DNA from: Chloroflexota bacterium
Lineage (GTDB): Bacteria; Chloroflexota; Dormibacteria; Dormibacterales; Dormibacteraceae
Length of the DNA: 6,101 bases
Assembly: GCA_005880345.1 (NCBI GenBank)
Contig: VBGE01000180.1
Span: 1 to 6,101 of the forward strand
Direction of reading: 5' to 3'
The notes beneath the pieces are model-generated. The model saw only the letters and a program-made list of their open reading frames with translations. It did no database searches and had not been told where the DNA came from. The translations under genes were made by a program, and so were the position numbers. Shown one piece after another: positions 1 through 6,101 of this stretch; position 1 is the first letter of the stretch; every line of letters starts with the position of its first letter.

Positions 1-176
1 AGCTCCAGGTCGGCCAGGATCGCGGCGACCTCGAGCGGGTGGTTGACGTAGTCCTCGCCGGACAGCCGGCGCTGCCCGTGGTGCGCCGTCGCCGCCCGCT
101 CGAACGCCTTCCGGACCATCAGCTGGCCCGGAGGGTCGAGGTGGTCGGCGATCCTGAGGAGCTCGGAAACCGTCAT
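1..176 (-). CDS. rel: Rel/SpoT-family (p)ppGpp synthetase/hydrolase, N-terminal fragment (cut by window edge)
   Basis: Only the first 58 codons are in the window; the gene continues to the left. The peptide begins MTVSELLRIADHLDP and contains AHHGQRRLSGEDYVNHPLEVAAILADLE, matching the start of the Rel/SpoT HD hydrolase domain (consensus AHxGQxRxSGExYxxHPLxVAxILAxL). His46 of the HPLEVA segment corresponds to the first metal-binding His of the hydrolase site; the HD pair expected some 24 residues later lies outside. In the known family this enzyme makes and/or degrades (p)ppGpp in the cytoplasm during the stringent response. The ATG at 176 is the only conventional start: reading back in frame there is no ATG, GTG or TTG before the stop at 236-234. 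A perfect inverted repeat sits just upstream. It is divergent from the HD-GYP gene. With so little visible, a short hydrolase-only (MESH1-like) protein cannot be excluded, and synthetase activity is not shown. Confidence 0.85.
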   Translation of the reverse strand, partial: MTVSELLRIADHLDPPGQLMVRKAFERAATAHHGQRRLSGEDYVNHPLEVAAILADLE

Positions 177-253
177 CTGATGCCTGGCATGAAGTTTAAG
201 TTCGGTATCTAGCTTCCCCTTCGGGGCACAAACCTAGACTTACTCGCCGCCAC
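177..253. promoter_or_regulatory. Divergent intergenic control region between rel and the HD-GYP gene
   Basis: This 77-bp gap lies between the start codons of two divergent genes, so it should hold both promoters. It is visibly more AT-rich than the flanking genes. Weak -10-like hexamers are TAGACT at 235-240 for the plus-strand gene and TAGATA at 211-206 for rel; neither has a convincing TTGACA-like -35 at normal spacing. The plus-strand candidate would leave only a short leader before the ATG at 254. Neither start has a clear Shine-Dalgarno sequence. The region also contains an inverted repeat next to the rel start and a small CCCC-TTC-GGGG hairpin at 216-226. That it carries promoters is inferred from layout; the exact elements are uncertain. 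Confidence 0.5.
180..190. repeat. Short perfect inverted repeat ATGCC-T-GGCAT at the rel start
   Basis: Two 5-bp arms flank one central base, 3 bp upstream of the rel ATG. The position overlaps where a ribosome binding site or transcript start of rel would fall, so it could be a small operator or chance. An 11-bp symmetric element is short enough to arise randomly. Confidence 0.35.
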
Positions 254-3196
254 ATGAATTCAATTCGGGCGGCTTTCGGCTTCCGGACAGGGGTCGTGGC
301 GGTCACGACGCTGCTCATCCTGGCCGGCGCCTCGCTCAATGCCAGCGGACGGGTCGGCTGGGCGACCGCCTTCGCCGGCCTGGCCGGGCTGCTCGCCCTG
401 GCGGCCGGCGTCATCTACACGACGTGGCGGGTTTCGGTGCCCGCGGTGGCCGCCGCGATCATCTTCACGCTCCTGATCGGGCAGTTCAACCCGCGCCAGG
501 GCGACCTCGTGCTCCAGGTCCTGGGCCTGGCCCTGCTGGGGGCCGGCGGAGCGCTGGGCGGCGTCGCGTACCGCAACCTGGCCGGGACCATCCGGGCCCA
601 GGCGCTCGACCTGCAGCAGAAGCACCGAGCGTTTCTCGCCGCCACCTCGGACGTTGACGCCGGAGCGCGTCCGGAAGACGTGGCCGCGTTGACCGCGAAC
701 ATCGCCCATTCCCTCGGTGCGGACTTCGCATGCTGCTACCTCGCCTCGGCTGACATGCGGCAGTTCGTCCCGCAGCCGCCCGGGATCGGTCTGGAGAGGC
801 TGCACCCGATGGCCATCAGCCGCCAGTCCAACGGAATCGGGCCGTTGCTGGCGGCGGTCGAGTCAGGCCAAACCTATGCCGGCGGTGGCAACGGCGCTCT
901 GAAGGAGCTCTTCAACTACATGCCCGAGGACCTGCACGTGAACGGGGCGATGGCGGTGCCGATGCCGATCGGTGATCACGTGGGTGGATTCATCCTGCTC
1001 GGCAGCAAGGCCGTGGCCTTCAGCGACGACGACCGGCGCCTGGCGACCACGCTTGCATCGCGGGCCGGCGCCCGCCTGGCCAGCGCCCACGCGGTGGCGC
1101 TGTCACAGAAGGAATCCGCCCGCTACTCGCTGATGAACGAGCTGGTCAAGGAGGCCTCGGGCAAGACCATGCAGGAGGTCCTGGACCTGGTGATCGAGCG
1201 TGGCAAGGAGGTCATCCGCTACGACGCCGGCCGCGCGGTGATCTTCTCCCAGGACGGCGCGGAGGCGCTGCAGACGCTCGAAGAACCCCTCGTCCGCGTG
1301 CGCGAGGGCGAGACGGTGCTGCGCAACGCCGTCACCGAAGAGCAGCTCACGTTCAGCGGGTTGCGCCTCGCCACCCACGCGGTGACGGTGAACGAAGCGC
1401 TGATTCCGATTCGCAGCCAGGCCGGCATCCTCGGCGCACTGTGCCTTGGGCGGCGGGGCACGGCGAGCTTCACACAAAACGACCTGAGCGCCCTGGACGA
1501 GCTGGGCTCGATGGCCGGTGTGGCGCTCGAAAACTCTCGCATCCTGCAGGCGGTCTCGGGCCAGGCCTCACGGTTGGATGTGGCGCTGGACGCGCTCGGC
1601 GAGGTGTCCGCAGCGCTGACGACCGTCACGCAGGGAGCCCGGGTGCTGGAACGCAAGACGCTGGAGATCGCCCGGCGCATCACCGACGGGAGCGCGGCCC
1701 TCCTCACGCGACGCACGGAGGACGGCCACCAGAGGGTGATCATGGCGCTCGGGTTCCCCGACGGCGTGGAGGGGATGGAGTTCCAGAACGGCCAGGGCAT
1801 CATCGGAGCGGTGATGCTGAGCCAGCGCGCGACGGCGGTGCCAGACCTCGATGCGGCGCCTGACCTGCGGACGCCGCCCGACCTCCAGGCGTACGGGATC
1901 GCGGCGGTGATGTGCACCCCGATGCTCGAGGAAGGCCACCTGTGGGGCACGCTTTCGGTCTTCGACGGGAAGAAGCGCGAGTGGAGGGCCGACGATCAGC
2001 GCGTGCTGTCGACGCTGGGCAACCAGGGCGTCGTCGCTGTGCGCAATGCCGAGCTGTACGAGAAGAACGAGCGGATCATCTGGGAGCTGCGCAACCTGCA
2101 AGAGGCGCTGCAGGCGGCGAGCTCGACCCTCGACCTGAACCAGGTGTTGCAGCAGGTGCTCGCCGGGGCGGCGAAAGCCTCTTCGGCGCAGATCGGCTGC
2201 CTCGCCCTCGAGGACGGCGGTCATCTCGTCCTGAAAGGAGGATTCGGCACCGACCATGTCACCGCCGAAAAGCTCGCGCTCGAGCTCGGCGGGGAGATCT
2301 GCCGTGGGGTGATGGGCTCCGGCGAGCCCGTGATGGAGGCGATGCAGCATGAGTCAGGCAAGGACAGCCCGCTGAACCCACGGGCCGTGCTCTGCGTGCC
2401 CATCACGCTGCGCGGCAAGCCGATCGGCGTCGTCTTCCTGGCCAACTACCAGGTCGGACACGAATTCACCGCCGACCATCGAGGACTGGTGAGCGAGCTG
2501 GCCGCGCAGGCGGCGGTGCAGATCGACAACGCCCGCCTGTTCAAGGACCGCGAAGACGTGATCCTCCAGTCCCTGGTCGCGCTGGCCAACGCGAGCGACG
2601 CGAACGATCCTTACACGGCGGGCCACTCCGAGCGAGTCACGCAGTACTCGCTGATGATCGCGAGGCAGATGCATTACTCACCGGAGGACCAGGGCCCGTG
2701 GCTGCGCCTGGAGCGGGGCGGCCGCCTGCACGACATCGGCAAGATCGGGGTGCCCGACGCGGTGCTGCAAAAGCCCGGGAAGCTGACCGAGGCGGAGTTC
2801 GAGCAGATGAAGAGTCACACGACCATCGGCTACAACATCCTGAGCGCGCTGCACATGCTGACCGACGAGCTGGTGATCGTTCGCTCACACCATGAGCGTT
2901 ACGACGGCAAGGGCTACCCCGACCACAAGACGGGCAACGAGCTGCCGATGTTCGCGTGGATCGTCAGCGCGGCGGACGCGATCGACGCGATGACGTCAGA
3001 CCGACCCTATCGGAAGGGAATGCCGATGCAGGAGGCGGTGGCGCAGGTGCGGACGGGGGCCGGGACGCATTTCCACCCGGACGTGGCTGAGGCGGTGCTC
3101 GATGCGGTCGCCAATGGCTCGCTCAAGCTGATCGAGCAGAAGTCACTGCATCCCGACGCGCCGAAGGTCGGAGCGTTCGAAAACCCTACCGCCTGA
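254..3196 (+). CDS. Membrane-anchored multi-GAF HD-GYP domain protein, predicted cyclic-di-GMP phosphodiesterase (980 aa)
   Basis: A predicted sensor-effector that hydrolyses c-di-GMP at the inner membrane. Residues about 13-30, 36-54, 62-76 and 85-105 are hydrophobic and form about four membrane segments without a large extracytoplasmic loop. A short helical linker (106-130) leads to four GAF-like regions at about 130-285, 290-435, 445-605 and 612-768; the last two are the most typical. The HD-GYP domain spans about 768-960. Its metal ligands are intact: His791 (DPYTAGH), His826-Asp827 (HDIGK), His855, His879-His880 (HHERYDGKGYP, with GYP at 887-889) and Asp908 (ADAIDAM). Tyr787 stands where trinuclear members have a Glu, so a two-metal site is likelier (inference). 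No GGDEF or response-regulator domain is present. The ATG at 254 is the only possible start between the in-frame stop at 197-199 and the first membrane segment; no Shine-Dalgarno is evident. It is divergent from rel and convergent with proS. GAF ligands are unknown; no NKFDE cyclic-nucleotide motif is seen. Activity on other cyclic dinucleotides is possible. Confidence 0.94.
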   Translation: MNSIRAAFGFRTGVVAVTTLLILAGASLNASGRVGWATAFAGLAGLLALAAGVIYTTWRVSVPAVAAAIIFTLLIGQFNPRQGDLVLQVLGLALLGAGGALGGVAYRNLAGTIRAQALDLQQKHRAFLAATSDVDAGARPEDVAALTANIAHSLGADFACCYLASADMRQFVPQPPGIGLERLHPMAISRQSNGIGPLLAAVESGQTYAGGGNGALKELFNYMPEDLHVNGAMAVPMPIGDHVGGFILLGSKAVAFSDDDRRLATTLASRAGARLASAHAVALSQKESARYSLMNELVKEASGKTMQEVLDLVIERGKEVIRYDAGRAVIFSQDGAEALQTLEEPLVRVREGETVLRNAVTEEQLTFSGLRLATHAVTVNEALIPIRSQAGILGALCLGRRGTASFTQNDLSALDELGSMAGVALENSRILQAVSGQASRLDVALDALGEVSAALTTVTQGARVLERKTLEIARRITDGSAALLTRRTEDGHQRVIMALGFPDGVEGMEFQNGQGIIGAVMLSQRATAVPDLDAAPDLRTPPDLQAYGIAAVMCTPMLEEGHLWGTLSVFDGKKREWRADDQRVLSTLGNQGVVAVRNAELYEKNERIIWELRNLQEALQAASSTLDLNQVLQQVLAGAAKASSAQIGCLALEDGGHLVLKGGFGTDHVTAEKLALELGGEICRGVMGSGEPVMEAMQHESGKDSPLNPRAVLCVPITLRGKPIGVVFLANYQVGHEFTADHRGLVSELAAQAAVQIDNARLFKDREDVILQSLVALANASDANDPYTAGHSERVTQYSLMIARQMHYSPEDQGPWLRLERGGRLHDIGKIGVPDAVLQKPGKLTEAEFEQMKSHTTIGYNILSALHMLTDELVIVRSHHERYDGKGYPDHKTGNELPMFAWIVSAADAIDAMTSDRPYRKGMPMQEAVAQVRTGAGTHFHPDVAEAVLDAVANGSLKLIEQKSLHPDAPKVGAFENPTA

Positions 3197-3200
3197 ATAC

Positions 3201-3220
3201 CGGATAGTCCGGACTATCCG
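3201..3220. repeat. Perfect 20-bp palindrome between convergent genes
   Basis: CGGATAGTCCGGACTATCCG is identical to its reverse complement. It starts 4 bp after the HD-GYP stop codon. As RNA it could fold into an 8-bp stem with a CCGG loop, from either strand. The location fits a bidirectional transcript end or a 3'-end stabiliser. The full dyad symmetry would also suit a dimeric DNA-binding protein. The symmetry is seen directly; the role is inferred. Confidence 0.7.
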
Positions 3221-3248
3221 ATGTTGGCGGCCGAGGTTGGCTCGCTTC

Positions 3249-3263
3249 GTCCGGACTATCCGA
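3249..3263. repeat. Second copy of the palindrome core (15-nt direct repeat)
   Basis: GTCCGGACTATCCGA here exactly repeats 3207-3221, offset by 42 bp. Only the right half and centre of the palindrome are kept: the left arm CGGATA of the first copy is CGCTTC here. The GGACTATCCG arm at 3253-3262 can also pair with the left arm of the first copy (3201-3210), giving an alternative long-loop hairpin. It lies 13 bp beyond the proS stop codon. Confidence 0.65.
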
Positions 3264-3275
3264 GGAAGCCCCGCT

Positions 3276-4667
3276 TCAGTAGGCTTTCGCCAGCGCCACC
3301 CGATATTTCGCGGGTCGGTTGCAGACGAGGCAGTTGCCTGACTCTCCGCACCACTGGGTCCATACGAACCCGCCCTTGTCGCGGTAGTGCGCGATCACCT
3401 CGTCGAGCGTGCCCAGCTCGTAGCTGTTGTCCTGCTGAAACTTCGCCGCGCGCTCGTACAGCTTCTTCTGAAAGTCGTCCAGCTCCTGAGCCAGGCGGCG
3501 CGCGATTCCCTCGACCGGGACGCCAACCTTCTGCCGCGTCAGGCGATCGACCATCTCGACCTGCCCGGCGTCGGCATCTCGACCGCCGACATTGAGGCGA
3601 ATTGGCACGCCCTTCAGCTCCCAGTGCGCGTACTTGTCGCCTGGTCGCTCGTCGCGCCAGTCCACGCGATGCCGGATGCCCGCCGCCTTCAGCTGGGGCG
3701 TCCATTCCTTGACGAACCGTTCCACCTTCTCGCGGCCCTGGTCGTCGCGGAAGATCGGCACCACCACGACCTGCACCGGCGCCACCCTGGGCGGCACGAT
3801 GAGACCTGAGTCGTCGCCATGCGCCATGACCAGCGCGCCGACGAGCCTCGTGCTGATGCCCCACGACGTCGAGTAGACGAGCTCACGGTCGTTCTCCTTG
3901 TTCGAGAACGAGATGTCGTAAGCGCGCGCGAAGTTCTGGCCGAAGTAGTGCGACGTGCCCATCTGGAGGGCCAGCCCGTCGCGCATCAAGCCTTCCACGG
4001 TCAGCGTGTGGACCGCACCGGGAAAGGTCTCGGCGGGAGACTTCCTGCCGGCCAGCACCGGGACGGCGAGCCAGTCCTCGGCGATCGAGCGGTAGTAGTC
4101 GAGAATCATCGCCGCCTCGTCGATCGCCTCCTGCGCCGAGGCATGGAAGGTGTGTCCCTCCTGCCACCAGAACTCGCGGCTGCGCAGGAACAGGCGCGAG
4201 CGCATCTCCCACCGCACGACGCTGTTCCACTGGTTGGTCAGCTTGGGCAGGTCGCGATGGCTCTGGATGTAGCGCTTGATGAGCGGCCCGATGATCGTCT
4301 CCGACGTGGGCCGGACCGCCAGCGGTTCCTCGAGCTCCTCCATGTTGCCGCCGGCCCGCGTGACCCAGGCGACCTCGGGCGCGAAGCCCTCGATGTGCTC
4401 CGCCTCTTTCATGAGGTACTCACGCGGGATGAGCAGGGGGAACGCCCAGTTCTCGTGGCCGCTCTCCTTGATCATGTCGTCGAAGGCCCGCGTGATCGCC
4501 TCCCACATCGCCCAGCCGTAGGGCCGGACGACCATCATGCCGCGCACGCCCGACCAGTCGGCCAGCTCGGCCTTGCGGACGACGTCCGTGTACCACCGGT
4601 CGAAGTCGTCGGACATCTTGGTGACGTCCTTCACGAAATCCTGCTGCTCCTCGGCCACCTGCTTCAT
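3276..4667 (-). CDS. proS: Proline--tRNA ligase, archaeal/eukaryotic-like type (463 aa)
   Basis: Class II aminoacyl-tRNA synthetase that activates proline with ATP and charges tRNA-Pro in the cytoplasm. The N-terminus (FVKDVTKMSDDFDRWYTDVV) and VRGMMVVRPYGWAMWE (motif 1 region, about 41-56) are typical. RPTSET at 119-124 is the proline/ATP pocket loop. Motif 2 spans about 151-175 (RWEMRSRLFLRSREFWWQEGHTFH), and motif 3 about 268-297 (SWGISTRLVGALVMAHGDDSGLIVPPRVAP). The anticodon-binding domain follows (about 298-400), then a C-terminal Zn-like module ending in AKAY, with the invariant terminal Tyr. The editing insertion of bacterial-type ProRS is absent, as expected for this class. The Zn module is compact: Cys440, Cys446 and Cys449 are visible, whereas many relatives have two Cys pairs separated by a longer loop. 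The start ATG overlaps the ispG stop (ATGA), and no strong Shine-Dalgarno is seen, so translation is probably coupled. It is the last gene of the minus-strand operon. Confidence 0.97.
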   Translation of the reverse strand: MKQVAEEQQDFVKDVTKMSDDFDRWYTDVVRKAELADWSGVRGMMVVRPYGWAMWEAITRAFDDMIKESGHENWAFPLLIPREYLMKEAEHIEGFAPEVAWVTRAGGNMEELEEPLAVRPTSETIIGPLIKRYIQSHRDLPKLTNQWNSVVRWEMRSRLFLRSREFWWQEGHTFHASAQEAIDEAAMILDYYRSIAEDWLAVPVLAGRKSPAETFPGAVHTLTVEGLMRDGLALQMGTSHYFGQNFARAYDISFSNKENDRELVYSTSWGISTRLVGALVMAHGDDSGLIVPPRVAPVQVVVVPIFRDDQGREKVERFVKEWTPQLKAAGIRHRVDWRDERPGDKYAHWELKGVPIRLNVGGRDADAGQVEMVDRLTRQKVGVPVEGIARRLAQELDDFQKKLYERAAKFQQDNSYELGTLDEVIAHYRDKGGFVWTQWCGESGNCLVCNRPAKYRVALAKAY

Positions 4668-5776
4668 ACGCGCTCGGCGGCGAGTGCGTCGATCTCGGCC
4701 AGCAAGACAGGTAGCAATTCCTCCTGGGGCACGGTCCTGTAGAGGCTACCCTTCTTGAAAATCACGCCCTTGCCGCGGCCGCCCGTGACGCCGATGTCGG
4801 CGTGGCGTGCTTCCGCGGGACCGTTGACGACGCAGCCCATGACCGCGACCGTGATCGGCACCTTGAGCTTGGCGATGTAGGCCTCGACCGCCTTCACGGT
4901 CGGCACCATGTCGTACTCGAGCCGCCCACATGTGGGGCACGCGATCAGGGTTGGGCTTTCGTTGCGGAAAGCCAGGGTCTTGAGGATCTCGTGCGCGACG
5001 CGGACCTCTTCGCGCGGGTCGGAGGTCGCCAGCGAGACGCGGATCGTGTCGCCGATGCCCTCGCTGAGCAGGATGCCCAGGCCGACCGAGCTGCGGATGC
5101 TGCCGGCCTCGACCGGACCCGACTCGGTCACGCCGAGGTGGATCGGATACGCGCGCGCCGCAGCGAACTTGCGGTTGGCCATGATGTTCGTCCACACGTC
5201 GGTGGCCTTGAGCGACACCTTGATGTAGCCGGGGCCGTAATCGAGGTCTTCGAGGATCTTGCAGTGGCCGAGCGCCACCTCGACCATGCGGTCGGCCGTG
5301 CGCTCGCGGTCGTCACGGTCGATGTGGTGCTGCTCGCGCAGGCTCTTGTGCACCTCTTCGGGCAGCGAGCCCGCGTTGACCCCGATCCGGAATGGGATCT
5401 CGCGCGCCTTGGCGGCGGTGACGACCTTGACGACCTTGTCGCGGTCGGGGAGGTTGCCGGGGTTGAGCCGCAGGCACGCCACGCCGGCCTCGATCGCCAG
5501 CAGCGCGAGCGTGTGGTCGTAGTGGATGTCGGCGATGACGGGCAGCGGCGACTGCTTGACGATCTCCTTCAGCGCTTCGGCGGCCTCATGGTCCGGCACC
5601 GCGGGCCGGACGATCTCGCAGCCGGCCTCCTTCAGCTCGTGGATCTGGCGCACCGTCGCTTTGACGTCGCGGGTGTCGGTCTTTGTCATCGTCTGCACGG
5701 CGATGGGGGCGGCGCCGCCGATGACCACGTTGCCGACCTTCACGGGGATCGACTTGCGTCGGTTTACGACTGGCAT
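4664..5776 (-). CDS. ispG: 4-hydroxy-3-methylbut-2-en-1-yl diphosphate synthase (IspG/GcpE), 370 aa
   Basis: Cytoplasmic iron-sulfur enzyme of the MEP pathway; it converts methylerythritol 2,4-cyclodiphosphate to HMBPP using reduced ferredoxin or flavodoxin. The length matches the two-domain bacterial form (E. coli about 372 aa), without the middle insertion of plant-type enzymes. The N-terminal TIM barrel shows VQTMTKTDTRDV (27-38), RLNPGN (103-108), RIGVNAGSLPEE (130-141) and HLGVTESGP (213-221). The C-terminal domain has the cluster ligands CPTC (Cys280, Cys283), Cys315 in MGCVVNGP, and the likely fourth ligand Glu322. The usual NGPGEA is NGPAEA here, a Gly-to-Ala change beside the ligand Glu. 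The start ATG shares one base with the rseP stop (TGATG), and the 3' end overlaps the proS start by 4 bases, so it is the middle gene of a coupled operon. No internal promoter is evident. Confidence 0.97.
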   Translation of the reverse strand: MPVVNRRKSIPVKVGNVVIGGAAPIAVQTMTKTDTRDVKATVRQIHELKEAGCEIVRPAVPDHEAAEALKEIVKQSPLPVIADIHYDHTLALLAIEAGVACLRLNPGNLPDRDKVVKVVTAAKAREIPFRIGVNAGSLPEEVHKSLREQHHIDRDDRERTADRMVEVALGHCKILEDLDYGPGYIKVSLKATDVWTNIMANRKFAAARAYPIHLGVTESGPVEAGSIRSSVGLGILLSEGIGDTIRVSLATSDPREEVRVAHEILKTLAFRNESPTLIACPTCGRLEYDMVPTVKAVEAYIAKLKVPITVAVMGCVVNGPAEARHADIGVTGGRGKGVIFKKGSLYRTVPQEELLPVLLAEIDALAAERV

Positions 5777-6101
5777 CAGTGGGATAGGCCGGGGAATTGC
5801 CCGGAGACGATGCGCTGGACGTCGAGCACGCTGATCAAGGCGGCGATGCCGAGCAGCGCGACCAGGCCATAGCGCTGGAAGTTCAGCTCCGCCGTGCGGT
5901 TGAACGGCCGGCGGCGGACCACTTCGATCAGGACCACCACGATGCGGCCGCCGTCAAGAGCGAGCAGGGGCAGCACGTTGGTGAAGCCGAGCGCCACCGA
6001 GAGCAGCGCGACGAACTGGATGTAGGTATCCGGGCCGAGCGTCACCGCCTGGCCGGCGACGTCGGCGATGCCGATCGGGCCCGTCACGCCGTTGGGACCG
6101 A
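5776..6101 (-). CDS. rseP: RseP-like site-2 (M50) membrane zinc metalloprotease, C-terminal part (cut by window edge)
   Basis: About the last 107 codons of an M50 protease; the reading frame stays open to the window edge, so the N-terminal HExxH site and PDZ region lie outside. Visible are GPNGVTGPIGIADVAG, the segment leading into the third membrane helix; a hydrophobic stretch ending FTNVLPLLALDGGR, containing the LDG motif whose Asp (codon 5955-5953) is the third zinc ligand in the family; and a last membrane helix, YGLVALLGIAALISVLDV. Known members cut transmembrane segments of anti-sigma factors or leftover signal peptides. The usual NxLPxPxLDGG is LPLLALDGG here, with Leu in place of the second Pro. 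The GTG at 6087-6085 is internal, not a start. It lies directly upstream of ispG with a one-base stop/start overlap, a common neighbourhood; dxr often precedes it (inference). The substrate cannot be told from this part. Confidence 0.9.
   Translation of the reverse strand, partial: GPNGVTGPIGIADVAGQAVTLGPDTYIQFVALLSVALGFTNVLPLLALDGGRIVVVLIEVVRRRPFNRTAELNFQRYGLVALLGIAALISVLDVQRIVSGQFPGLSH

Larger units (their letters stand above)
3197..3275. other. Convergent intergenic region with palindrome and repeat
   Basis: A 79-bp gap between the 3' ends of the HD-GYP gene (plus) and proS (minus). Transcription from both sides must end here or read into the other gene. It contains a 20-bp perfect palindrome and a second, partial copy 42 bp further on. 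There is no T-tract after the palindrome in either direction, so a classical intrinsic terminator is not evident. A 5-bp GAAGC/GCTTC hairpin with a 3-base loop lies at 3265-3277 and overlaps the proS stop codon. Confidence 0.6.

Noticed and set aside
1568..2350. Minus-strand open frame (260 codons) inside the HD-GYP gene
   Set aside because: Antisense to GAF3 and GAF4 coding sequence; His/Arg-rich composition with no recognisable family.
3265..3277. GAAGC-CCC-GCTTC hairpin as an intrinsic terminator of proS
   Set aside because: The stem is only 5 bp, overlaps the stop codon, and no T-tract follows on the minus strand.
3221..3595. Plus-strand open frame (124 codons) starting in the convergent gap
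   Set aside because: Begins inside the palindrome/repeat region and runs antisense through the proS 3' end; Ser/Arg/Pro-rich shadow composition and no ribosome binding site.
3819..4742. Long plus-strand open frame (307 codons) opposite proS
   Set aside because: It is antisense to a clearly recognised ProRS, and its translation is a low-complexity Arg/Asp/Leu/Val-rich product typical of high-GC shadow frames, with no domain-like motif.
4802..5872. Long plus-strand open frame (356 codons) opposite ispG and the rseP end
   Set aside because: Antisense to IspG with all its motifs; the translation is Asp/Arg/Val/Leu-biased and crosses the boundary of two real genes.
6085..6087. GTG as the start of a 103-codon gene
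   Set aside because: The frame continues upstream to the window edge as GPNGVTGPIG, the normal interior of an RseP protein, so it is an internal Val codon.
1..6101. CRISPR array, tRNA, rRNA, transposase or prophage signatures
   Set aside because: No regularly spaced repeats, RNA gene signatures or mobile-element proteins were seen; almost all of the window is covered by recognisable genes.

Overview
The window is high-GC bacterial DNA with four recognisable genes and one partial gene at each end. From left to right it holds: the 5' end of a Rel/SpoT-type (p)ppGpp enzyme on the minus strand, cut by the window edge; a 77-bp divergent intergenic region; a long plus-strand membrane-anchored GAF-GAF-GAF-GAF-HD-GYP protein, a predicted c-di-GMP phosphodiesterase; a 79-bp convergent intergenic region with a perfect 20-bp palindrome and a second partial copy of it; and a tightly packed minus-strand operon running rseP (3' part only), ispG, proS in transcription order.

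The operon genes overlap at stop/start codons (TGATG between rseP and ispG, ATGA between ispG and proS), so translation is probably coupled. RseP is a membrane-embedded site-2 protease, IspG is the [4Fe-4S] enzyme of the penultimate MEP isoprenoid step, and ProRS charges tRNA-Pro. This housekeeping order is familiar in many bacteria, often with dxr upstream of rseP, which here would lie to the right of the window. ProRS is of the archaeal/eukaryotic-like type (short insertion-free core, C-terminal Zn module, terminal Tyr), a form found in scattered bacterial lineages including Thermus/Deinococcus and Chloroflexota-like groups. With the high GC and the multi-GAF HD-GYP protein, I infer an environmental Terrabacteria-like organism (Chloroflexota, Dormibacterota or relatives). 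The phylum is a guess from gene style, not shown by the sequence.

The left half is a signalling locus. Two nucleotide second-messenger genes, rel ((p)ppGpp) and the HD-GYP gene (c-di-GMP turnover), diverge from a compact shared control region. The right half is core metabolism and translation. The two halves converge at the palindrome. I found no mobile element, tRNA, rRNA or CRISPR array. The window looks mostly ordinary. The most distinctive non-coding signal is the palindrome and its repeat at 3201-3263, and the most distinctive protein features are the four-GAF sensor stack and the shortened C-terminal cysteine module of ProRS.
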